Source: Owenia fusiformis (lineage: Eukaryota > Annelida > Polychaeta > Sabellida > Oweniidae). From it: DNA of 64,000 bases. Under the pieces are notes generated by a model that made no database searches, was not told the origin of the DNA, and saw only the letters and a list, made by a program, of their open reading frames with translations. Every line of letters starts with the position of its first letter. Within the stretch, counting starts at the first letter, position 1. The stretch is from assembly GCA_903813345.2 (NCBI GenBank), contig CAIIXF020000004.1:22137985-22201984 (forward strand). The letters are read 5' to 3'. Positions 47,500-58,209 of this stretch are shown piece after piece. A program made the position numbers and the translations under genes.

Positions 47500-47955
47500 T
47501 GGTATATGGTATATTCCGCAGGTGAGTATGCGATACATTGATTTCAGTGAATACCCGATACTCACCTGCGGAATATGTCATACTCACTTGCGGAATATGT
47601 CATACACCGCAGGTGAATATGACATATACCGCAGGTGAAAACGTGATACAGAAAGCCTTGATTTGATTGGTTGTGACAATCGACTCTAAATGTAAAACTA
47701 CGCTGGATTACCAATATAGTTAGTGCGTCGAGTACTAATATATGAATCCTGGATTGATTGAGTAAGTTTATTACGCGAGATTGGTGACTGATTCTTCTAA
47801 GTTAATATATTCGATACACAGTACTGTTGATTCAGTAATCATTACTTCCATATCACGTTATCATTGGTTAGTATGTATGCCATATACCGCAGGTGAATCT
47901 GTCATACACCGCAAGTGAATATGCCATATTTGTTGCGGAATATGACATATTTTTA
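47500..47955. repeat. Cluster of CCGCAGGTGAATATG repeats in both orientations
   Basis: About eight copies of a 25-27-bp motif (TATACCGCAGGTGAATATGA), in two groups (47508-47643 and 47876-47955). The first group has copies in opposite orientations. The sequence looks like a set of repeated binding sites or a decayed hairpin element; no function can be assigned. Confidence 0.65.
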
Positions 47956-48208
47956 TATCGTGTTTACCGCGTAACAAGGTAATTCGTTTGAAAAATGAAT
48001 TGCGATGATTGAAATTACGATGTAAAGATAAAACCGCAACGAAATATTTGTAAAGTTCTTTGAAAGACGAAGAAATATACATCACATATTGAATTCTTCA
48101 AAACAGAAAAATATGAATAAATAGTAAGGTCTGCAGGTCTAATTCTTCCTGGTGGCATTGACATTGGTCTCGTATATGTCATACAATAAATATTTGAAAC
48201 ACAACTAG

Positions 48209-48303
48209 TATTCGAACTTTTGATCGGACATAAGTATGATGTGTACATTTTCTTCAAGATAATAAAGTAACATCATACTTTTGTCCGATCACAAGTTCGA
48301 ATA
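48209..48303. repeat. Hairpin, TATTCGAACTTTTGATCGGA arms
   Basis: TATTCGAACTTTTGATCGGA at the left pairs with TCCGATCACAAGTTCGAATA at the right; arms are about 33 bp. Confidence 0.75.
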
Positions 48304-48455
48304 ATTCACGTTCCGAAACATTCCACGTCCCCAACTCATTTCTTATATGTTTACCTCTGTGAATCTTAGAATAGAAATATATTTTGTAATTTTCTTCCAA
48401 AAATCATTCATTTTATTTGTACATTTGATATCAATCATGGTTGATCTACTAGTTT

Positions 48456-48595
48456 CACGCCCGGTGATCGTGAAAATGGGACGGAGGGGGGGGGGAGCAA
48501 GCAATTTCTTCAGATGCAGATGCAGATTTGTTCATTTTTCTACCAGAAATTGCTTGCTCCCCCCCTCCGTCCCATTTTCACGATCACCGGGCGTG
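48456..48595. repeat. Hairpin element with CACGCCCGGTGATCG arms
   Basis: CACGCCCGGTGATCGTGAAA with a G run and GAGCAAGCAATTTCT at the left is mirrored at the right, ending CACCGGGCGTG. Arms of about 52-55 bp are nearly perfect, loop about 35 bp. Confidence 0.8.
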
Positions 48596-48764
48596 AGTTT
48601 ACATAATGTCGATCTACAATTCAGCTCAAACACAAAAATGTTGTAACTAAAATATCATGGGCATTCTAGAAAGCCAATGCTACAAATGGTTTCTTAGGAT
48701 TAATAGTATTTATAGGGATGATTTGTTAATCTAAATATATTCTCTAATGGGATGCATACATACA

Positions 48765-49496
48765 TTTCACTTAATGTCACACATTTTGGTAATGCAAAAT
48801 CTATGTCATGTCACACATATCGGTAATGTTAAACCTATATCATGTCACATGTCATGTCACACATATAGGTAATGTTAAACCCATGTCATATCACACATAT
48901 CAGTAGTGGTAAACCCATGTCATGTCACACATATCTGTAATGTTGAATTTATGTCATGTCACACATATCAGTATTGTTTAACCCATGTCATGTCACACAT
49001 ATCTGTAATGCTAAACCCATGTCATGTCACACATATCGGTAATATTAAACCTGTATCATGTCACACATTTTGGTAATGCTAAACCTTTGTCATGTCACAG
49101 ATATCGGTAATGTTAAACCTATATCATGTCACACATATTGGTAATGTTAAACCTATATCATGCCACATATTTTGATAATGCTAAACCTTTGTCATGTCAG
49201 ACATATTGGTAATGTTAAACCTATGTCATGTCACACATATCGGTAATGTTAAACCTATATCATGTCACACATAACGGTAATGCTAAACATATGTCATGTT
49301 ACACATATTGGTAATGTTAAACCTATGTCATGTCGCACATATCGGTAATGTTTAATGTATATCATGTCACACATAACAGTAATGTTAAACCTATGTCATG
49401 TCCAAATATCGGTAATGTTAAATTGATATCATGTCATACAAAACGGTAATGTTAAACCTATGTCATGTCACACATATCGGTAATGTAAAACCTATG
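48765..49496. repeat. 34-bp satellite, left part
   Basis: About 21 units of a 34-bp motif such as CATGTCACACATATCGGTAA then TGTTAAACCTATGT. The array is cut by the LTR element at 49497 and resumes at 59426. Confidence 0.9.
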
Positions 49497-50712
49497 TGTG
49501 ACCGGGGGCAAGGTCGACGTGGGTTTATATTAGCAAAATAAGCACAAACGCAACAGTATATATGTTTATCAGTCAAATGGGTATATTCATTTCAATCACA
49601 TCACAACAACGGGGAGTTGGAGTTCCCTGAAAGTACAAAAGGTACCATAATGTGTATCAACTGTAATACACGCAATACATATAAGCTACAATGGTACCAA
49701 AATATGTGTGAACTATAATACTCATACTACAAACTAACATTGTTCAGATGCTTTGAAGCTATAACCTTACATTATTCACTATTTAAAATACATGCAACTG
49801 GCATATAAAATACATCAACATACCCTCGTGGACTATTATACTAAGCGAGTCAGCGACTGAAGGTTGTCACAATATTGTGGGTCACTCAGTACTAGAAATA
49901 TAACAAATGCCAAAATTGGAAAATGTAATGTTTGCCACTAAAGCAAATAACAAAATTACCAGATATCCTATTCACTAATACCACATAGACAAAATGTCCC
50001 ATTAGAGTAAACATGAAGCCTAAAAGTATTTGAGCTCTTGCGAATATGACATTGACATCTTGAATTTACATCACATCCAATTATTACAAACTTACAAGTT
50101 TACTAAGTAAGATAAGGCTATGATAAAAAACTTACTAATGGTCCCTAGGGGATGAGGTTATGAGCCCACTGGCTAAGCATGGTACAGTAGATAACGTGTC
50201 ACTCTACAATCAATAGAAACCAAAATGTACAGCCATGAAAGCTGGACACAAATTGGGCGTGACACATGGACTAAATATTACAAACAGGTTTACATTGAAG
50301 ATGAAGCTAACAATTATTACTTCTCAACTAGTGTTTATAATATGGTCATTATAGTTGAAATAAGTAAGAAATGTATGCTATAAAATATTACAAAGTGGGA
50401 GACTTTGGACCATGACATTACAAAAATGTAAAAAATAGTACAATATTTACCCAGTTGTCCTGCTTGGACAGTCTCAGCCAGTGAACTGAGCTTTACAGAT
50501 GAAAACTACAAATCACTGCCACAGCAGGGTTTGAAAATACATAGTCAATACAAAAATACAATGGGCTAAAAATAGCTTGTACATAGAAAGTACCTATTGA
50601 AATAGAAAATTGAACCCTAAAGTGAGGTTGAGAACAGTTGTATGGCTCACTTAATTCACTAAATAACTTGTAAGCTAAACCTTAGTACAGGGTGTCTAAC
50701 AAGCCTGTTACA
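49497..50712 (-). repeat. 3' LTR
   Basis: 1216 bp, beginning TGTAACAGGC and ending GGTCACA in element orientation (TG...CA). I noticed no difference from the 5' LTR when reading both. Confidence 0.93.
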
Positions 50713-51164
50713 TCCACGCCCACATCGTGGTAATGCGTCCCGCATTAAAGAATACAATTGAAACTCTGACTGATATAACATGACTGACTGTTACTTACAA
50801 AATACAATATACAATCATCTGCACACTAATAGTAGCAGGTATAGTAATACAAAATACAATGCTTTACATAATGATACATGTAGCTCATACGAAATATAAA
50901 ATCCGCTATACCTCATAAATATGAAATTTAAACACTGCAAGGCAAGTGTAGTTGTTACTTGTAAATATAAGGTATGGAATTATACCTCCCCTACAACCAC
51001 GACCATAAAATAATTTAAAGGAAGAACCACAGATGCGGCGTGTATTAAATTGTTGGTCATAAGTATGACATAAGCAAATGTACATAACGAAATAGCATTA
51101 CTTATAGTACTCAGCAGAACAAATTGTTATTCATAATAACAATATAACAGAATACTTGAACCGT
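50713..51164 (-). other. Pol-to-3' LTR segment with polypurine tract
   Basis: About 450 bp without a convincing ORF. Immediately before the 3' LTR, in element orientation, GATGTGGGCGTGGA is purine-rich and a plausible plus-strand primer. Confidence 0.5.
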
Positions 51165-54100
51165 TTAGCTTTTGTTCGCCAACCTTTGCGAACGTCTCGG
51201 AACAAACTCCCTAACTTCTTCAATAGTATCCATCTTCCGCAAGTACTCTGGTAACTTTTTGATCTCTCTTCTATGCACAGTTTTCAGCAGACCACTCTCT
51301 GATTGAAGAACAAATGTTTTGGAATCCTTAATGTCTTTCACAATATGAACCTCATCACCATACCCATCTTGGATCTTATTTCTTCCTTGAGGATGCTGTT
51401 TCACAATGACTTTATCATTGCAGTGGATTTCATCACTTTCATATGCATGTGTATCATGGAGCTTTTGTCCTCTGTCTGCTTCTTTGTGTATCTTTTGTGA
51501 CGCCAATCTGTAAGACTGTTTCAAGTGGTCCCTGTGTTTATTAATCCAACTACTGGTTCCGCCTGTATCACCTTCACCTTCATCTTCATCAATGCCCTCA
51601 GTTCCAGAGATAATATCCAATGGTAGCTTTGGGTTACGTCCAAACATTAAAAAGAAAGGACTGTATCCAGTCGATGAATGTGGCGTGCAGTTGTACCTTG
51701 CGACTACGGCATCTATATATTCTGGCCACTTGAGTTTCTGTTCAGCTGACAAAGTTTTCAAAAGATTATGTAACGTCCTGTTAAATCTTTCTGCTTGGCC
51801 ATTGCCTTCAGGGTGATAAGGTGTTGTGCGGGATTTGTCAATAGAGTATATTTTGCAGAGTTCACTGACAATTTTACTTTCAAAATTCCTGCCCTGGTCA
51901 GAGTGGATGCGAGATGGTATCCCATAATGGTTAAACCAGTTTTTAACAAGGGCTTTTGCAGTTGTTACAGCTTTTTGGTCTCTTGTAGGTATCGCCAATG
52001 TGTACTTTGTAAAAACATCAGTACAGATCAATACATTCTCCATGCCATTCGATGCCTTGTCCAATAGAGTGTAGTCGGTACATAGTAATTCATTGGGTTG
52101 TTTTGCCATAAGTCTACCCATTGATGTGTAAATGTTCTTGTATGGCACCTTCCCATGAACACAGCGATCACATGACCTGATCCATTCTTTGATGTCATTT
52201 TGTATGTTTGGCCAAAAGTATTTATTTTCAATCAATCTAAATGTTCTTTCGCAACCTTGATGTCCACTATTTTCATGTGTTTCTCTCAGGACTTTCTCTC
52301 GTATACATTTTGGCGTTACAACTTGGGTTATAGGAGACTGATTACTGTTTTTTATGGTTCTTATCAGTATTCCTTTTTTCAAGCTTAGTCGACTGAAATG
52401 TTTTAGTAAGCTTTTCTGGTCTTTTGAAAGCTGATTTTTCATAGCTGAACTTGGCATCTTTTTCTTCCTCACAAGTTTTTTGATAACTTTGATCTCTTCA
52501 TCTTGATCTTGTAGTTCACCAAAACCAGATTCAGTTATTGTAGGGAATGGCGTAAAACTACCCGTGGTTGAAACATCTTCCTCAGCACTATGTTTGCAAG
52601 AAATATATTCACCACTGTCAACTACAGTTAAGACTGGACATGGTGTTTGTGCAGTGCATACATCAACAATTGGATCCACCAGATTTGGGATAAAGTCAGC
52701 TTCTTTAACTTCGGATGGAATAAATGTAGTATCTGTGCATCTTTCTATTGTGACTTGCATTGCACTTGTTATGAAATCTTCATCCCTATCCTCTTCTGTA
52801 GAGTTGTTTCTCAGTCTCGACAATGCATCTGCTGACTTATTCATGACACCAGCCTTGTATTTCAATTCAAAATTGAATGCAGCCAACTCTGAAACCCACC
52901 TTTGTTCCACTGCTGGGAGCTTTTTCACAGTCATGATATGTGTAAGGGGATTGTTGTCTGTATAAACAGTAACAAAAGATCCAAGGAGATAATCACGAAA
53001 CTTTTCTGTCATGGCCCATTTCAGTCCAAGAAGCTCGAGCTTCATGCTAGAATAATTTCTAAGGTTCTTCTCAGCTTTCCTTAGAGCTCTGCTTGCACAT
53101 GCTATTATTCGCTTGGTTCCTTGTTGCATCTGATAGAGAACAGCTCCAATCCCAACATGACTGCTGTCTACCTCTAGGATGTAAGGCTTTTTGAAGTCAG
53201 CAAAAGCCAGTATGGGTGCATTAATGATTTTATCTTTCAAAATGTTGAATGCACTCTGACATTTTGTGTCCCACAATTCCTTGATGGATACACTTTTGGA
53301 TTTCCTTTTGCCAACTTTACCATTTCCGTTAAGGATTTCATGTAATGGACGGACAATCTTGGCGAAGTCTTTCACAAATCTTCTTGAGTAGCTTGTGTGA
53401 CCAAGGAATCTTCGGAGATCTTTAACTGTTTCAGGAACGGGCCAGTTCTTCAGTACTTCTATTCTTGTCTCATCTGGTCTAATCCCATCCTTTGAGATCA
53501 TATGGCCTAAGTAAGTGACCTCAGCCTTGAAGAAATTGCATTTCTCCCATTTCAGCTTCAAGGAATTTTGTCTCAATATTTGGAAAACATTCTCCAGCTT
53601 GGTAATATGATCATGAACACTGCTAGAGTAACAGATGATGTCATCTAAATATACTAGTACGCTTTTGAAAATTTCATTTTTGAAGACTGTTTGCATCAAT
53701 CTTTGGTAAGTAGCAGGGCTATTTGTCAAACCAAATGCCATTCTTGGATATTCATATAATCCAAACGGTGTCGTGAAGGCAGTCTTAGGCACATCATTCT
53801 CAGCTACCTTGACCTGGTGGTAAGCATTATCTAAATCGCAGGTGGAAAATATCTTGGCATCTATGAGAGCATCCATCGATTCTTCTATACGTGGAAGTGG
53901 ATAACTGTCTTTTATCGTGTTGTTGTTCAATTGTCGATAATCGACACAAAGGCGAAGACTTCCATTCTTTTTTCTAACCAACACGATAGGACTTGCGAAC
54001 GGACTATTGCTGGGTTGAATGATCTTCTTATCCAGTAGTTTCTGTATATGCTCTTTTACTTCTTGGCACAAATGAGGTGGTATTCTCCTATATGGCTGTT

Positions 54101-55139
54101 TGACCTGTTTACTAGGATTGATTAAATGTATCTCATGTTCTACTGCATCTGTGTGTCCAAAGTCTTCATCATCTTGGGCAAATACAGACTGGTTTCTGTA
54201 GAACATTTCTCTTGCGATTTCTCTCTCAGCATCAGTTCCAGGGAATTCAGCTAGTCTTTCATCCACCAGTTTTATGAACTTTTCTGAAGTCTTTTCTGTT
54301 TCCTGGTGTGTAAGTTCGAAACAATTTTCTGCCTGGGAATAATGGACTGAATATGGGCTGCAAGTTTCTTTGGAGCTTTCAATTTTCCCAATTGGAGTTC
54401 GCTGGTTCAGTTTTACTCCAACCTTGGAAATGTTAGCAACTTTGACCCATTTCTCATCGTGTGTACCATCTATAACGCCAGGTGTTATTTGTACGTTGCC
54501 AGGTAATGGTTTATCTGTGGGTTCGACAATTCCTACATCACTAAAATGTCCTGTATTCACTTGTACATGAAGACATGTTCCTGGAGGAATAAATACTTCT
54601 TTGTCAACTCTCACAGTCTGTGTTCTGGTTTCGGACTGTTTTTCTTCCGATTTTGGGAGTCTGTACAGCTGCACATGTTGTAAGATATTACATCCAATTA
54701 GACAATCGGGCTTGGCACCATCCTGTCCATGGATAATAATTCCAACATCATTAATTAGTTGATTTTCAATTTGTACATCTGCTACCATAAAACCATCATA
54801 AGGAATTAACAGGTTGTTTGCAGCTCTTATTCTACACCACTTGTCACGTTGTAAAGTTTTATGAGAAAAGTGTTCATTGAAAAATTCCTTGGACATCAAA
54901 GTCACAGTGCTGCCACTGTCAATTGTTACATTGACTGGAATATTGTCAATCATTATTTCTCTTGTTGGACTTTCTCCTATTAATTTGTTCATGTCTACAT
55001 TCTTGATATGTGTGTTTTTATCATTACTTGTACTGGTCTTAATAGGAATTTCATGAGGATTTACATTGGTTGCATTATTCTGTACACTGTGGTCTTTTAA
55101 GCTTTCATCTCTGGTGCCACTGTCCAGAGAACTTGCTAG
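51165..55139 (-). CDS. pol: Retrotransposon Pol (protease, RT, RNase H, integrase)
   Basis: Reads in the -1 frame from the slip site, about 1,324 residues, made as a Gag-Pol fusion; the first ATG is at 54992 (numbering below from it). Protease DSG at 25-27. Reverse transcriptase about 296-470 with YLDD at 448-451. RNase H about 603-725 with D609, E653, D679, D722. Integrase zinc finger H906, H911, C941, C944, and catalytic D973, D1032, E1068 (DD35E). A GPY/F-like module lies near the C-terminus, which ends RRSQRLANKS. No interrupting stop is seen. Confidence 0.95.
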   Translation of the reverse strand, partial: LASSLDSGTRDESLKDHSVQNNATNVNPHEIPIKTSTSNDKNTHIKNVDMNKLIGESPTREIMIDNIPVNVTIDSGSTVTLMSKEFFNEHFSHKTLQRDKWCRIRAANNLLIPYDGFMVADVQIENQLINDVGIIIHGQDGAKPDCLIGCNILQHVQLYRLPKSEEKQSETRTQTVRVDKEVFIPPGTCLHVQVNTGHFSDVGIVEPTDKPLPGNVQITPGVIDGTHDEKWVKVANISKVGVKLNQRTPIGKIESSKETCSPYSVHYSQAENCFELTHQETEKTSEKFIKLVDERLAEFPGTDAEREIAREMFYRNQSVFAQDDEDFGHTDAVEHEIHLINPSKQVKQPYRRIPPHLCQEVKEHIQKLLDKKIIQPSNSPFASPIVLVRKKNGSLRLCVDYRQLNNNTIKDSYPLPRIEESMDALIDAKIFSTCDLDNAYHQVKVAENDVPKTAFTTPFGLYEYPRMAFGLTNSPATYQRLMQTVFKNEIFKSVLVYLDDIICYSSSVHDHITKLENVFQILRQNSLKLKWEKCNFFKAEVTYLGHMISKDGIRPDETRIEVLKNWPVPETVKDLRRFLGHTSYSRRFVKDFAKIVRPLHEILNGNGKVGKRKSKSVSIKELWDTKCQSAFNILKDKIINAPILAFADFKKPYILEVDSSHVGIGAVLYQMQQGTKRIIACASRALRKAEKNLRNYSSMKLELLGLKWAMTEKFRDYLLGSFVTVYTDNNPLTHIMTVKKLPAVEQRWVSELAAFNFELKYKAGVMNKSADALSRLRNNSTEEDRDEDFITSAMQVTIERCTDTTFIPSEVKEADFIPNLVDPIVDVCTAQTPCPVLTVVDSGEYISCKHSAEEDVSTTGSFTPFPTITESGFGELQDQDEEIKVIKKLVRKKKMPSSAMKNQLSKDQKSLLKHFSRLSLKKGILIRTIKNSNQSPITQVVTPKCIREKVLRETHENSGHQGCERTFRLIENKYFWPNIQNDIKEWIRSCDRCVHGKVPYKNIYTSMGRLMAKQPNELLCTDYTLLDKASNGMENVLICTDVFTKYTLAIPTRDQKAVTTAKALVKNWFNHYGIPSRIHSDQGRNFESKIVSELCKIYSIDKSRTTPYHPEGNGQAERFNRTLHNLLKTLSAEQKLKWPEYIDAVVARYNCTPHSSTGYSPFFLMFGRNPKLPLDIISGTEGIDEDEGEGDTGGTSSWINKHRDHLKQSYRLASQKIHKEADRGQKLHDTHAYESDEIHCNDKVIVKQHPQGRNKIQDGYGDEVHIVKDIKDSKTFVLQSESGLLKTVHRREIKKLPEYLRKMDTIEEVREFVPRRSQRLANKS

Positions 55140-55145
55140 TTTTTT
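55089..55145 (-). promoter_or_regulatory. -1 ribosomal frameshift signal between gag and pol
   Basis: In element orientation the heptamer A AAA AAC (55145-55139) sits exactly in the gag frame and the gag stop TAG is the next codon. After an 8-nt spacer there is a 7-bp stem TCTCTGG/CCAGAGA (55130-55124 with 55114-55108) and a 9-nt loop. Loop bases GTGG could pair with CCAC at 55092-55089, making a pseudoknot. The pol frame is -1 relative to gag and open from the slip site to the first pol ATG. Confidence 0.85.
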
Positions 55146-56923
55146 TGAACATTGGAGGAAGTATTTTCTTGGTTGCTGTTCCTCCAGTTACCAGAATTTC
55201 CATTATTCTGAGGGTAGTCTTGATAACCTTGATCTCTTTGCTGATAACGAGTTGTAACATTTCCACCTGGATATGTTCTGTTTCCATGTGATATACCTCT
55301 ACCTCTCGTGTCACCATATCCTCTCTGAGCAAAGTCTCTATGGGGAAAATGCTGAGTGGTATATATCCTATTCTGGTCATAGTTGTTACAAGTATCATCA
55401 CGATTGTTGGACCCTCTACTATCACTAAAGTATCCTCTGTCATTGAAACCTCTTCGGCTACTGAAACCTCCTCTGTTACTGAAGCCTCCTCTGTTACTGT
55501 AGCCTCCTCTGTTACTGTAGCCTCCTCTGTTACTGTAGCCTCCTCTGTTACTGTAGCCTCCTCTGTTATTGTAGCCTCCTCTGGTACTGAAGCCTCCTCT
55601 ATTACTGAAGTCTCCTCTGTTACTGTAGCCATGGGGGTCTGTATCAAAGTATCCTGGTCCATGTTCTGGATGATTGTAACCTTGCTTCTGGGAGATGTAA
55701 TTTGTCATAACATCCTTCTGAAATTCCTTTTGGATTTCCTCCTTCACTAATTCTTTCAACAAAGTACGATCAGATGTTATACTAGTAGGCGCTGAGTCAG
55801 CAGTGGTACAGTTTGAAGTTTGTAGAGTTTTCCTTACTTGGTCTTGTATAATATCCCTAATTGATGTATCTGTAGTAGTAGTGGACTGCCTATCATGCTT
55901 CTCCTCCATTATGAATGCCTCTTCGCGTAGAGTTGTGAATGATATAGCAGGTTGTTGTTTAAGTTTATCATACAACATTAGACGCATCACTTCTGATGAA
56001 ACTCCATTGGCAAACTGAGTTTTGATAAGTCTATCTGTGTTGTCAATACACAAAAACTCGTCGTGGGAGTTCTGCAGCAGTTCCAGCTGTGTCATTAGTC
56101 TTTGACTGTAGGCTTTTATGTTCTCATCCTTGTTCTGCTTTGTGTTGAGGAATAGTTGAAGAGCAGAATGTTTAGTCTGTCTACTGCCATAAACTCTTTG
56201 AAGGGTGGTGAATATCTCATCAGGCTTTGCTATTTCACCAAGAAGCTTAGCTTCTTTCCGAGGCATTCCTTCTAAGTGTGAGAGTAGATAATCATACTGG
56301 TCTTCTTCAGGAATCTTCTTCAAGGCCCGTTTACAATCATCTACCCAGTCATATATATTTTGTTCTTTTCCAATGAATTTGTTGATCTTTGGCTCTTTGT
56401 AGTATTGTTTCACAGGTGCAACTGGTTTGGTTGTTGGAGTGGATGTATTGAAATTTCCAACTGTAGGAAGGACATCATTGTTTTTTCTGACTCGTGATAT
56501 GTCTAAGAGGGTGGCATTTGCAGATATTCCTGTTGGTTGCTTAAGTTTCTCAGTTGTATTTCCATATATTGTATCTCGATCCCTATTCAATAAGTTGGCA
56601 TAGTGTTGTTTCCTTTGTGTATGTTCTTGTTCTTTCTCTTTGATAAGGCGCTCCAGCTCGGATTTTCTGGTTTCATATTCTGCATATACGTCATCAATGG
56701 AGGCCAACAACTTCTGGTTTTCACGTTCGATATCGCCAAGACTCTCCCTGAGACGTTTGTTTTCTGTTTCCTTTAAGTGACGCTTGGTTACACCATTATT
56801 GATGTCCTCATCAGTAAATCTCAATGAGTTATTTACATGTAGTACTTCAGACATTTTATCTATAAGTTCCTCAGCTGTCCTAGACTGTTGTTCCAACTCT
56901 TCATGAGACATGTAGTGCGCCAT
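55136..56923 (-). CDS. gag: Retrotransposon Gag (595 aa)
   Basis: Structural protein that packages element RNA. Residues about 60-130 look coiled-coil (repeated E/K/R/L). Residues about 185-300 form the Ty3-type Gag core (FIGKEQNIYDWVDDCKRAL and following, with ALQLFLNTKQ). No CCHC zinc knuckle is present. Instead, residues about 430-500 are a run of six-residue GGYSNR/GGFSNR repeats, an arginine-glycine-rich segment that may bind RNA in its place. The stop TAG directly follows a frameshift heptamer. The 18-bp coding repeat opens long overlapping frames on both strands; these are by-products. Confidence 0.9.
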   Translation of the reverse strand: MAHYMSHEELEQQSRTAEELIDKMSEVLHVNNSLRFTDEDINNGVTKRHLKETENKRLRESLGDIERENQKLLASIDDVYAEYETRKSELERLIKEKEQEHTQRKQHYANLLNRDRDTIYGNTTEKLKQPTGISANATLLDISRVRKNNDVLPTVGNFNTSTPTTKPVAPVKQYYKEPKINKFIGKEQNIYDWVDDCKRALKKIPEEDQYDYLLSHLEGMPRKEAKLLGEIAKPDEIFTTLQRVYGSRQTKHSALQLFLNTKQNKDENIKAYSQRLMTQLELLQNSHDEFLCIDNTDRLIKTQFANGVSSEVMRLMLYDKLKQQPAISFTTLREEAFIMEEKHDRQSTTTTDTSIRDIIQDQVRKTLQTSNCTTADSAPTSITSDRTLLKELVKEEIQKEFQKDVMTNYISQKQGYNHPEHGPGYFDTDPHGYSNRGDFSNRGGFSTRGGYNNRGGYSNRGGYSNRGGYSNRGGYSNRGGFSNRGGFSSRRGFNDRGYFSDSRGSNNRDDTCNNYDQNRIYTTQHFPHRDFAQRGYGDTRGRGISHGNRTYPGGNVTTRYQQRDQGYQDYPQNNGNSGNWRNSNQENTSSNVQKN

Positions 56924-56989
56924 CTTGTGTTAATACTGAGTGGATATCCAACTCAACACTATGTAAAAAATCTTATTGTCAAATACCCT

Positions 56990-57480
56990 TGTGATCTAAT
57001 AAAGATGTGCGTTATGGTATACCACCGTGTAATCTTATATACTAGTATAACACTAGCATGTAACAAATATGTGATAATACAATGTGCGTTTTAGCACACT
57101 ACCGTGATATAAGATTGTGCGTTATAGCACCACGCCGTGTAGCAATAGGTACGAATATGTGACACCTTAATAACGTGCGTTGTTGCACAGCACTATGTAG
57201 TAATATATACACCTTTATGGTACCCTTATGATGTGCGTTTTTGCACAACACCGTGTGATAATATGTACACTAACAAACACTTATAGACTACCCTAGTAAC
57301 GTGAGTTTTTGCACAACACCGTGTTGTAATATGTACACTTATAGAATACCCTTATAATGTGCGTTTTTGCACAACACCATGTGGGTAATATGTACACTTA
57401 TAGAATACCCTTAAATGTGCATTTTTGCACAACACCATGTGGTAATTTGTACCCGTATATGTTATTCTCGGCCAATATTG
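56990..57480 (-). repeat. Tandem hairpin repeats in the retrotransposon leader
   Basis: Eight units of about 57 bp, each with GTGCGTTTTTGCAC (a GTGC...GCAC stem) followed by AACACCGTGTAATAATATGT. Units start near 57007, 57082, 57116, 57174, 57231, 57300, 57357 and 57415. They lie in the untranslated leader before gag. An extra 40-bp direct duplication sits at 57590-57665. Confidence 0.8.
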
Positions 57481-58189
57481 TGTAATTATATAAGTATATA
57501 TGTACCCTATCAAAAAGCTTTTGCTAGGATAATACCTTATAGATATAAACAAACACTAATATTTATTAAGGTAGTTATGTGTAGGATTGTACCCTAACAG
57601 ATTTTGTAAGTTAGGATAATAATACCTGTACCCTAACAGATTTTGTAAGTTAGGATAATAATACCTTCTTTAATGACAACACAGTAGCAATATAGCAACA
57701 ATAAACCCTAAACCTTAATTAAGTTTAGAAACCTGATAATTCTATGAAGACATAGTCTACTATATGTACATTGATTGTCACTTTATGTGACTGTCACTTT
57801 ATGTGACACTTGAACAGTAATTGATTTAATAACTCCACTATAGATGGCATTTATTCTTCAGCCATTATCAACATAATATGCATGAGTTCTCCCAACACAA
57901 TATAACTACATATGGACATCAGATTCAATTGCATAAGTTCACCTTTGTAAATACATGAACTGGAAAAAACGCTTGCTTTTAGAGCATATTTGATATTTAT
58001 AGAACTACCTAAACTATCTGAATCTGAATCTATAGTGACTATCTGACTGTCACTTTATCAAGCATTAATGGCTCAATATTAACACTACTTATATTATACA
58101 CATTCATTTGTTGTGGTTTTAAACCTGTATACTGGCTAGTGGTACGTTGTAGCTTGCAAGTGGTTGAAGGTTGTAGGTTGATGCTGCCG

Positions 58190-58207
58190 CAAACACATCT
58201 GACACCA
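58190..58207 (-). promoter_or_regulatory. Candidate primer-binding site
   Basis: TGGTGTCAGATGTGTTTG starts 2 nt inside the 5' LTR. TGG complements a tRNA CCA end, as expected for reverse-transcription priming. The priming tRNA was not identified. Confidence 0.6.
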
Positions 58208-58209
58208 AA

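Larger units (their letters stand above)
45891..48765. other. Hairpin-rich intergenic stretch
   Basis: No conserved gene seen. Three foldback hairpins (listed separately), a cluster of ACCGCAGGTGAATATG repeats, and ORFs at 46472-46765 and 46891-47139 that match nothing I recognise; the first is partly made of hairpin sequence. Confidence 0.5.

Noticed and set aside
48765-49496. CRISPR-like appearance of regular 34-bp repeats
   Set aside because: Units are contiguous with no unique spacers, and the DNA is animal; it is a satellite.
55105-55750. Overlapping repetitive ORFs on both strands (TVTEEA and SSVTVA repeats)
   Set aside because: They are alternative frames through the 18-bp repeat coding the Gag GGYSNR tract.
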